DNA from: Massilia sp. ZL223
GTDB lineage: Bacteria > Pseudomonadota > Gammaproteobacteria > Burkholderiales > Burkholderiaceae_D
DNA length: 64,000 bases
Assembly: GCF_018119395.1 (NCBI RefSeq)
Contig: NZ_JAGPWD010000010.1
Span: forward strand, 62,001 to 126,000
Direction: 5' to 3'
The notes beneath the pieces are model-generated. The model was not told the DNA's origin, searched no databases, and worked only from the letters and a program-made list of their open reading frames with translations. The translations under genes were made by a program, and so were the position numbers. Shown here one piece after another: positions 57,924-64,000 of the stretch (within the stretch, counting starts at the first letter, position 1; each line of letters opens with the position of its first letter).

Positions 57924-58145
57924 ATGCGCCTCACCGACATCAACCGCATCGCGCGCAGCCTCGTGCGCAAGCTGACGAAGCCCCTCCGCCTGGCTGCCGT
58001 CGCCCACCAAATGGCCGTGTCCCAGCAGAACGTCGCTCACCTGACCTGCGCACGCGAGGAGGCGGCCCAGCTGCTGGCCGCCGAGCACCGCCGCCAGGTC
58101 GCGCTGATGTCGCGCCGCCAGCAGATCGAGCGGGGTTTCGCATGA
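57924..58145 (+). CDS. Early phage protein, helical
   Basis: 73 residues from the ATG at 57924 (AGGAGAAG before it). Two basic helices (INRIARSLVRKLTKPLRLAA; QLLAAEHRRQVALMSRRQQIE). Overlaps the next gene (ATGA). Function not recognised. Confidence 0.6.
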   Translation: MRLTDINRIARSLVRKLTKPLRLAAVAHQMAVSQQNVAHLTCAREEAAQLLAAEHRRQVALMSRRQQIERGFA

Positions 58146-58246
58146 TCCAGCACATCCGTACCCAATACCGCCTGTCGCTGCGCGCCGGCTTCGGCCCGCG
58201 CAAGGCATTGACGCGCGCAGTGCGCACCTACTTGAAAGGCTTCTAA
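58142..58246 (+). CDS. Small basic peptide, unknown
   Basis: 34 residues starting in a 4-base overlap and ending 3 bases before recT. Strongly basic (LRAGFGPRKALTRAVRTYLKG). Coupling supports it; function not recognised. Confidence 0.45.
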   Translation: MIQHIRTQYRLSLRAGFGPRKALTRAVRTYLKGF

Positions 58247-58249
58247 TCC

Positions 58250-59236
58250 ATGAGCAACGCCCTCGCCATCGTCACCGGCGCCATTCAGGAAGCGCGCGAC
58301 GACTTCTCGCGTGTCCTGGTCGACCGCAGCCTCAGCTTCGAGCGTGAATCCGGCTTCGCCATCCAGCAACTGCAAAAGAACGACTACACGCTGGGCGTGG
58401 CGATGAAGAACAAGCAGTCGGTGATCAACGCCGTCACCAACGTGGCCGCCATCGGCATCAGCCTGAACCCGGCGCGCAAGCAGGCCTACCTGGTGCCACG
58501 TGACGGCCAGATCTGCCTGGACATCAGCTACATCGGCCTGCTGGACCTGGCCGTGGCGTCTGGCTCGATCCTTTGGGGGCAGGCCGAGATCGTCCGCGAG
58601 AACGACGGTTTCAGCCTGAACGGCTTCGACAAGCCGCCGACTCACAACTTCAACCCATTCGGCAAGGACCGTGGCCCGATCATCGGCGCCTACGTGGTGG
58701 TCAAGACCCACAGCGGCGACTACCTGACCACGACCATGTCCATCGACGAGATCTACGCGATCCGCGACCGGTCCGAAGGCTGGAAGGCGTTCTACGCGAA
58801 GAAGATCAAGAGCACGCCCTGGGCGAGCGACGAAGGCGAGATGATCAAGAAGACGGTCATCAAGCGCGCCTACAAGCTGTGGCCGAAGACCGAGCGCCTG
58901 GACGATGCGATGGACCACCTGAACCGCACCAACGCCGAGGGCCTGTCCGACCGCCCGGACGACTGGATCGATGTCGCGCCGCTGATCGCCGAGGCGCTGC
59001 GCACGCGCACCGACGTCGAGGCGCTGGCCTACTGGAAGGCGCACAACGCGCAGCTGGCGAACCAGCCGGCGGACCACAAGAAGCTGAAGGACGCCATCGC
59101 CACGCACCGCGCGAAGCTGCGCGCCGAGGCCCAAGAGGCCAGCACCATCGACGTGGAGGCCACGCCCGTCACCGAGCAGCCGGCCATGACCGCCGAGGAA
59201 GCCGACTTCCAGTGCACTCAAGGAGCACCAGCATGA
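58250..59236 (+). CDS. recT: RecT-family single-strand annealing protein
   Basis: 328 residues. The RecT signatures are visible: SLSFERESGFAIQQLQ, the VTNVAAIGISLNPARKQAYLVP block, YIGLLDLA, IIGAYVVVKT and MIKKTVIKRAYKLWP. It anneals single strands for phage recombination, working with the exonuclease encoded next with a 4-base overlap. Confidence 0.95.
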   Translation: MSNALAIVTGAIQEARDDFSRVLVDRSLSFERESGFAIQQLQKNDYTLGVAMKNKQSVINAVTNVAAIGISLNPARKQAYLVPRDGQICLDISYIGLLDLAVASGSILWGQAEIVRENDGFSLNGFDKPPTHNFNPFGKDRGPIIGAYVVVKTHSGDYLTTTMSIDEIYAIRDRSEGWKAFYAKKIKSTPWASDEGEMIKKTVIKRAYKLWPKTERLDDAMDHLNRTNAEGLSDRPDDWIDVAPLIAEALRTRTDVEALAYWKAHNAQLANQPADHKKLKDAIATHRAKLRAEAQEASTIDVEATPVTEQPAMTAEEADFQCTQGAPA

Positions 59237-59901
59237 AATTCATCGAATGCCCACAGGGCACTCCCGAATGGTTCGCCGCCCGCTGCGGCAAGATCACCGC
59301 CAGCTGCTTCGCCGACGCCATCAGCCGCTGCCAGAAGAAGTCTGGCGCGCGCAATGTCGGTGACCCGACGGCGGTAGCCGAGCGCTACGCCGCCGACCTG
59401 GCGATCGAGCGCATCAGCGGTCAGATGCACGGAGAGCCGCCGAAAGCCTGGGTACTCGAGCGCGGCCACGAGATGGAAGCCGCGGCGCGTCGCTACTACG
59501 AGGGGCGCACCGGCGCCTTCGTCACGGAGGCTGGCATCTGCGTGACCGAAGACGGCATCTTCGGCTACAGCACCGACGGCCTGGTCGACGACGACGGGCT
59601 CATCGAGATCAAGGCGCCCATCGACAGCGCCAAGATCTTGGCCATGTGGCAGACCGGCGACACGTCCGAGTACGACCACCAGATGCAAGGCGGCCTGTGG
59701 ATCACCGGCCGCAAGTATTGCGACTTCATCATGTACGTGCCGGACCTGGCCGCTGTCGAGAAGGACCTGTACATCAAGCGCGTGTTCCGCGACGACGCCT
59801 TCATCGACACGATGGTCGAGCGCCTGGTGGAATTCGACAAGCTGGTCGAGGCCAACGTGGCAATCCTGCGCGCCGCGGCGCCGATGCTGGAGGCCGCATG
59901 A
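59233..59901 (+). CDS. YqaJ/lambda-type exonuclease
   Basis: 222 residues from the ATG at 59233, overlapping the recT stop. PD-(D/E)XK-type core: GTPEWFAARCGKITAS start, then the metal site YSTDGLV and IEIKAP (Glu-x-Lys), followed by YDHQMQGGLWITGR. It resects double-strand ends 5' to 3' and hands the strand to RecT. Confidence 0.93.
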   Translation: MKFIECPQGTPEWFAARCGKITASCFADAISRCQKKSGARNVGDPTAVAERYAADLAIERISGQMHGEPPKAWVLERGHEMEAAARRYYEGRTGAFVTEAGICVTEDGIFGYSTDGLVDDDGLIEIKAPIDSAKILAMWQTGDTSEYDHQMQGGLWITGRKYCDFIMYVPDLAAVEKDLYIKRVFRDDAFIDTMVERLVEFDKLVEANVAILRAAAPMLEAA

Positions 59902-60074
59902 ACGCCCGCGCCGACCACGCCCGCCTGGTAGACCTGGCCGACGCCCAGCCGGGCCCGACCGACGTGCAGATCATCGACGCCCTGGTCGAGGCCTTCGACC
60001 TGACCGCCCAGGCCGCCATTGAGCGCCTGAAGCGCGTCGACCTGGCCGCCGTGCGCCGCGAGGTTATGCCATGA
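59898..60074 (+). CDS. Small early phage protein, unknown
   Basis: 58 residues between two 4-base overlaps. Helical, with VQIIDALVEAFDLTAQAAIERL, a possible small HTH. Function not recognised. Confidence 0.55.
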   Translation: MNARADHARLVDLADAQPGPTDVQIIDALVEAFDLTAQAAIERLKRVDLAAVRREVMP

Positions 60075-60532
60075 AGGAGATCGTCCTGACGAAGGTTGCC
60101 GGCGGCGTGCTGGCCCCGATCGACCCCCAGGCGGCCGAGTACATCGCCAAGCTGAAGACCGGCGCCGCGGTACGCGCCACGGTGAAGCAGCAGCGCAACC
60201 CGCGCTTCCACCGCAAGTTCTTCGCGCTGCTGAACCTGGCCTTCGACGCCTGGGAGCCGGCCGAAAACACCTACAAGGGCCAGGCCGTCGGCAAGAACTT
60301 CGACCAGTTCCGGAACGACATCGTGTGCTTGGCCGGCTTCTACGAGATGGCGACGAACCTGCGCGGCGAAGTGCGCGTGACGGCCAAGAGCATCAGCTTC
60401 GCCAGCATGGACCAAGCCGAGTTCGACGACCTCTACAACGCCGTGGTCAACGTAGTCCTGAAGCATGTGCTGACCACCTACAGCCGCGAGAAGCTGGACG
60501 AGGTGATGGACCAGCTCACCGGCTTCTTCTAG
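60071..60532 (+). CDS. DUF1367 family phage protein
   Basis: 153 residues. QQRNPRFHRKFFALLNLAFDAWEP is the DUF1367 hallmark, followed by a helical C-terminus (YSREKLDEVMDQLTGF). DUF1367 genes are common near phage recombination genes; biochemical role unknown. Overlaps the previous gene by 4 bases. Confidence 0.85.
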   Translation: MKEIVLTKVAGGVLAPIDPQAAEYIAKLKTGAAVRATVKQQRNPRFHRKFFALLNLAFDAWEPAENTYKGQAVGKNFDQFRNDIVCLAGFYEMATNLRGEVRVTAKSISFASMDQAEFDDLYNAVVNVVLKHVLTTYSREKLDEVMDQLTGFF

Positions 60533-60543
60533 GCGAGGGCGAC

Positions 60544-60852
60544 ATGATCCGCGCATTCGCCAACGGCATCTGGTTCTACGCGGTTCCCGCCACGCTGCGC
60601 GAGGGCGCGCGGTGGGATGAGAGCAGCGAGCGGGACGAAACCGAGGAGTGCGCCGGGTGCGCGTTCCAGAAGTCGGGCAGCAGTGCCTGCCGCGCGGCCG
60701 AGAAGGCGGCGGCCGGCGCGGGGATGCCGGATTGCGAGAGCCGCCCCGACCTGAACCGCCCCGGCTTCATCTACCTGCGCGACCCGAGCAACGGCCGGCA
60801 GATGGACCTCCTGGAAGACACGAACAACCAACAAACGGAAGAGACAGCATGA
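60544..60852 (+). CDS. Cysteine-containing early phage protein
   Basis: 102 residues from the ATG at 60544. Cysteines in EECAGCAFQ, SACRAAE and PDCESRP suggest a small metal-binding fold. Overlaps the next gene (ATGA). Function not recognised. Confidence 0.6.
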   Translation: MIRAFANGIWFYAVPATLREGARWDESSERDETEECAGCAFQKSGSSACRAAEKAAAGAGMPDCESRPDLNRPGFIYLRDPSNGRQMDLLEDTNNQQTEETA

Positions 60853-62501
60853 ACCAAGACCTGAACCGCCGCAAGGACGATCGCCACCCCTCCCAGCCCC
60901 TGCAGTGGGACGACAGGCCCGACCTGCTGGCTATGCGCGCCGGCGTCAACGAGATCCAGCGCGAGGTAGAGCGCGCGGAGGGAGCTGGGCTGACGATGCT
61001 TGCGCTGCCGATTGAGACGGCGAAGGCTGCGTGCTTCTACGTGGCGCACCTGGGCGAGCGAGTTGGCGAGAGCGTGGGCGCTGCTGCTGTAGCTGCTCCA
61101 GCCGAGCAGGCGAGCCGCCCGATTGACGAGATGGGCCTGCCCGAGCTGGCGGAAATCTTCGCCACGGCCTACGAGCAGGGCCGGCCGGTCACGCTGCTTT
61201 CGGGAACGTGCCGCGTGCTGTACGAGGCGATGACCAAGCCATCAGCCGAGCAGGCGAGCAAGCAGGTGCCGACGATTGATACGCCGAAATTTCGTCAACT
61301 ACTGGCCGAGTTGCTGGACGCCGCCGAGGCGGGCGAAAAAGCAAACGACCCGATGCTCTACAAGCCTGCGCGCGACCGCTTCATCGCCCACATCGACGCC
61401 CAGCTCGCGGGCCAGCCTGCCGCACCAGTAGCAGCCACCGAGCAGGCGATACCCGAAGGCTGGAAGCTGGTCCCGGTCGAGCCTACGCCTGAAATGATCG
61501 CGGCCATGCAGTTCAGCGGCGACATCGACATCGCTATCGGTCACGCGCAGTTCTACATGGACGCCGAGAAGGATTACGCGGCCATGCTCGCCGCCGCGCC
61601 TGCCGCCCCTCTCGCCACCCCAGCAGATGCAGGGGCAGGACTCACGCCGCTCGACTATCGCGCGCAGGGCCGTGAGGAAGCGCTGCAAATCATCCTTGGG
61701 CAAGACCCGGAAGACCCGTTTTCTGATTGCGTCGGCAGCAGCGCGAACGCGGACGCGGGCGACTACAGCTCGCACTGGAAGGAGGACGAACTGCGTAAGC
61801 TGCTGCACATCGGCGACCGCAAGCACGATGCCTACGACCGCGCCGAGGCCATGTACTGGCAGGCGCGCGGCGAACTGGACGAGGCGAAGCGCATGATGAG
61901 CATGGCCGAGCGCGCGCCCTACCTGATGCGCCTGGAAAAGTTCCTGTGCAGCGCGGGAACGCAAGAGGCTTGGGACTTGCTGGCCGACCTGAAGCGCGAA
62001 GCCAACTCTCGCCTGTCCACTCCTGCCGCACCAGTAACGGCCTATCTCGCCGCCGAGCTTGAGCCTGCCACGCTGGTCTATAAGGCATCGGACATCGGCC
62101 AATCCGGCGCACCAGTAACGGCAGAGCCAGAGGCGTGGATTCTGCAAGCGCGTTCGCCCGAGGGCGACCCATGGCAGAACGTGACGCCAGAGCAGTACAG
62201 CGCCGCCAACGCAGCAGGATACGAAACGCGCATGGTCCCGGCCTCTCCCCAGCTTGCCGCAGCTCATGCAGCGAAGCCCGCTGATGAGAAGTGCGCGGCG
62301 CGCTGGCGGTTCATGATGCGCATCGCCGACAACGAGGAAGGGCCGGAATTCCAGGCAATGCAGGAAGTCGCGGGCGACGGCGACGATTTCAAAGAAGGCA
62401 TCCCGAAGTCGGTGCAGCTTGAAGAAATGGCCGACGCCGCAATGAAGATCGTCGCCGCTGCTCATGCGGCACATGACCAGAAAGGCGGCGGCAATGGCTG
62501 A
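60849..62501 (+). CDS. Ea22-like early phage protein with repeated modules
   Basis: 550 residues. A patchwork of helical modules joined by Pro/Ala linkers (AGQPAAPVAATEQ; LSTPAAPVTAYL). It contains the Ea22/DUF551-type module IPEGWKLVPVEPTPEMIAAM with the partner YAAMLAAAPAAP. A related copy of that module occurs in the last gene of the window. Such proteins are common in early operons of lambdoid phages; role unknown. Confidence 0.65.
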   Translation: MNQDLNRRKDDRHPSQPLQWDDRPDLLAMRAGVNEIQREVERAEGAGLTMLALPIETAKAACFYVAHLGERVGESVGAAAVAAPAEQASRPIDEMGLPELAEIFATAYEQGRPVTLLSGTCRVLYEAMTKPSAEQASKQVPTIDTPKFRQLLAELLDAAEAGEKANDPMLYKPARDRFIAHIDAQLAGQPAAPVAATEQAIPEGWKLVPVEPTPEMIAAMQFSGDIDIAIGHAQFYMDAEKDYAAMLAAAPAAPLATPADAGAGLTPLDYRAQGREEALQIILGQDPEDPFSDCVGSSANADAGDYSSHWKEDELRKLLHIGDRKHDAYDRAEAMYWQARGELDEAKRMMSMAERAPYLMRLEKFLCSAGTQEAWDLLADLKREANSRLSTPAAPVTAYLAAELEPATLVYKASDIGQSGAPVTAEPEAWILQARSPEGDPWQNVTPEQYSAANAAGYETRMVPASPQLAAAHAAKPADEKCAARWRFMMRIADNEEGPEFQAMQEVAGDGDDFKEGIPKSVQLEEMADAAMKIVAAAHAAHDQKGGGNG

Positions 62502-62877
62502 CGACCTCTACTACTTGCAGGACAGCCGCAGCTATGTCGGCAACGACATGCTGTTTTGGGCGGTCGATGGCAATGGCTATACGACCGACTTGCGCAAAGC
62601 CGAGGTGTACACGAAGGCCGACGCGGTGGCCCAGCACGAGCGCCGCGAGACGGACATTCCCTGGCCGAAGGCGTACATCGACGCCAAGACGCGCCCTGCT
62701 GTGGACATGCAGTACGTGAAACGCGACGAAGCACTTGCCGGGACCGGAATCACGCTACGCAAGCCGCCGCGCAAGCGGCCCGACACGATCAATTGCAGCG
62801 GGTGCGGTCGATTCATCGGCGGCACTGAGCGATACCTGAACAACTGCCCGCATTGCGATGCGGACAACCGACCATGA
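62494..62877 (+). CDS. Early phage protein with C-terminal zinc ribbon
   Basis: 127 residues from the ATG at 62494, overlapping the previous gene by 8 bases. N-terminal strands (DDLYYLQDSRSYVGNDMLFW) resemble a small phage domain; the C-terminus carries CSGC and CPHC, a zinc ribbon. Function not recognised. Confidence 0.6.
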   Translation: MADDLYYLQDSRSYVGNDMLFWAVDGNGYTTDLRKAEVYTKADAVAQHERRETDIPWPKAYIDAKTRPAVDMQYVKRDEALAGTGITLRKPPRKRPDTINCSGCGRFIGGTERYLNNCPHCDADNRP

Positions 62878-64000
62878 GGCGAGCAATGACCCATCCCACC
62901 ACTACCGCCACCGGCAGCGATGCCGTAGACCTGGACAACCTTCTGCCATGCCCGTTTTGCGGCAGCGCCAACATCAGCGCGGGCGAAGTCTTGGCTATGG
63001 ACGCCGCTGGCGAAACCGTCAAGCAATCTGTTTGCATGGACTGCGGCGCATGCGGTCCCGGCGCGGCGCTGGACGAAGGCGAGATCGACTATGGCGACGT
63101 GAAATCGAGCGCCGCCTGGAACCGGCGCGCCCTGATCGCTCAGGCCCGCGCCGCTGCGCCGACCGTTACCGCCGCGAAGGTCGAAACCGAGATGGCCGAA
63201 CGCCTGCGCCGCATCGTTGCGTGTCATGGTGACAAAGCCGTGGGCGTGCACACGAACCTGTTGACGCAAGCCGCCGACGAGTGCGACCGCTTCTACAACG
63301 GCATGATGGCATGGAAGCGCACCGCCCAGGCCAAGGACCGCGAATTTGCAGAGGCCCGCGCCGCCGCTCCAGCACCGACCGCACAAGCGATTCCCGAAGG
63401 CTATAAGCTGGTGCCGCTGACCGCCACCCCGGCCATGCTGGAAGCCGCGCGCAACGCGCCTATGCCGATGGTCATGCTGGACTCGATCAGCGCGCGCATG
63501 GATCTGGAAGCGCAAACCCGCTATGCCGCCATGCTGCGCGCCGCTCCAGTCATCGGTGCATCTGCTGCGCCGACCGATGAGAACATGACCGCCGAGCAGG
63601 CCCGCGCCGCACTACTGGCAATGCCTCTTGAGCAAGTCGTAGGCATGGTACAGGGCTGCGCATCTACTGCGACAGGAGAGCCGTGGGTGCCGTACCTGTC
63701 CGACCGCGCGGATGGGGTAGCGGGCCATTACGCCATCGCGCGCTGGAACCCCGCTGGCTACCGCGAAGTGTGGAACTTATTCCATCACGAATGGAGCGCA
63801 TTCAGCGATGCCGTACTGACGCACGACAGAGCCTGCGAACTGCTGCGCGATGTCGTCATACCTACCGCCGCTCCAGCACCACAGCAAGCCCCGCTGACCG
63901 ATGACGCAATCGAGCGCGCAGCATTGAAGCACGTTGCGACCGACTGGCACAGGATCTCCCACCTGATCCCGAACTACCGAAGCACCGAACAATTCGCCCG
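62874..64000 (+). CDS. Lar-like / Ea22-like fusion protein, truncated by the window edge
   Basis: At least 375 residues, open to the end of the window with no stop. Residues about 25-80 match restriction-alleviation protein Lar: LLPCPFCGSANIS, then VCMDCGACGPGA and SSAAWNRRA (a zinc ribbon with the closing WN-R motif). After that comes an Ea22-type module AIPEGYKLVPLTATPAMLEAA and YAAMLRAAPV, paralogous to the 550-residue protein, then a DUF551-like stretch (ATGEPWVPYLSDRAD). It starts with a 4-base overlap. Confidence 0.75.
   Translation, partial: MRRAMTHPTTTATGSDAVDLDNLLPCPFCGSANISAGEVLAMDAAGETVKQSVCMDCGACGPGAALDEGEIDYGDVKSSAAWNRRALIAQARAAAPTVTAAKVETEMAERLRRIVACHGDKAVGVHTNLLTQAADECDRFYNGMMAWKRTAQAKDREFAEARAAAPAPTAQAIPEGYKLVPLTATPAMLEAARNAPMPMVMLDSISARMDLEAQTRYAAMLRAAPVIGASAAPTDENMTAEQARAALLAMPLEQVVGMVQGCASTATGEPWVPYLSDRADGVAGHYAIARWNPAGYREVWNLFHHEWSAFSDAVLTHDRACELLRDVVIPTAAPAPQQAPLTDDAIERAALKHVATDWHRISHLIPNYRSTEQFA

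Larger units (their letters stand above)
28260..64000. mobile_element. P22/lambda-like prophage (left part; right end beyond the window)
   Basis: From the lysis cassette at 28.3 kb to the window end, genes match a complete temperate-phage plan: late genes (lysis, tail, ejection, head, terminase) on the minus strand, early replication genes and Cro upstream, a central S24 repressor, and a recombination operon on the plus strand. The portal, coat, gp4-like and gp10-like proteins are P22-type; the lysis proteins are lambda-type. No integrase, excisionase or attachment site is seen; these should lie past 64000. The left edge is uncertain between about 27.5 and 28.3 kb. Confidence 0.95.

Noticed and set aside
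62874..64000. A phage integrase or attachment site near the window end
   Set aside because: No tyrosine or serine recombinase motif is seen before 64000; the last gene is a Lar/Ea22-like protein.

Overview
The window looks like the chromosome of a GC-rich betaproteobacterium, most likely Burkholderiales, Oxalobacteraceae (Massilia-like). This is inferred from strong G/C third-position bias and the mix of families: a DUF1302 outer-membrane protein, a TonB-dependent receptor, a WXXGXW-repeat exported protein, a pirin/azoreductase/LysR block and an OYE/ArsR pair. No marker gene fixes the genus. The window splits into host DNA (1 to about 27.7 kb) and a prophage (about 28.2 kb to beyond 64 kb), with two or three genes at the junction whose owner is unclear.

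Host part. In order: DUF1302 porin-like protein, PlsC-type acyltransferase, ArsC-type reductase, beta-helix lipoprotein, hotdog thioesterase, EEP-family hydrolase, a TonB-like anchored unknown, an exported M1 aminopeptidase, an exported HEXXH protein, an OYE reductase with its ArsR regulator, an aspartoacylase-like deacylase, an acyltransferase-3 membrane protein, two unknowns, pirin, azoreductase with a divergent LysR regulator, phosphatidylserine decarboxylase, a TonB-dependent receptor, an EamA plus MFS transporter pair, an HD plus RNase H pair, an S9 peptidase, and a WXXGXW / type 3 repeat protein. Several minus-strand genes end at clear GC stem plus U-tract terminators.

Prophage. The right end, including any integrase, lies outside the window. 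Structural genes are P22-like (podovirus) and run on the minus strand: small and large terminase, P22-type portal, an HslV-like Ntn hydrolase, scaffold, P22-type coat, decoration-type proteins, gp4-like and gp10-like head-tail proteins, a needle candidate, three ejection-type proteins, and a tail protein with a P22-like head-binding N-terminus and an SGNH esterase core. The lysis cassette is lambda-like: holin, R transglycosylase, nested Rz/Rz1. Upstream on the same strand is a lambda-like early block: Cro/YdaS-type repressor, small genes, an O-like replication protein with candidate iterons inside its gene, a DnaC-like loader, NinG, a C5 DNA methyltransferase and several tiny overlapping genes.

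Immunity control. The S24-type repressor gene (plus strand, 54.6 kb) heads a five-gene cassette of unknowns that ends at a strong terminator. Two promoters of the same design (TTGAC(C/T)-N17-TAAAGT), one reading left into cro and one reading right into the recombination operon, each carry two copies of a 16-bp operator (TTTATCA-N2-TGATAAA-like). The right operon encodes small zinc-binding proteins, RecT, a YqaJ/lambda-type exonuclease, a DUF1367 protein, an Ea22-like protein and a Lar-like fusion that runs off the window. The least explained parts are the repressor-linked cassette, the HslV-like protein in the head cluster, a 17-bp inverted repeat shared by three late-operon gaps, and a structured 254-bp non-coding stretch at 57.7 kb.
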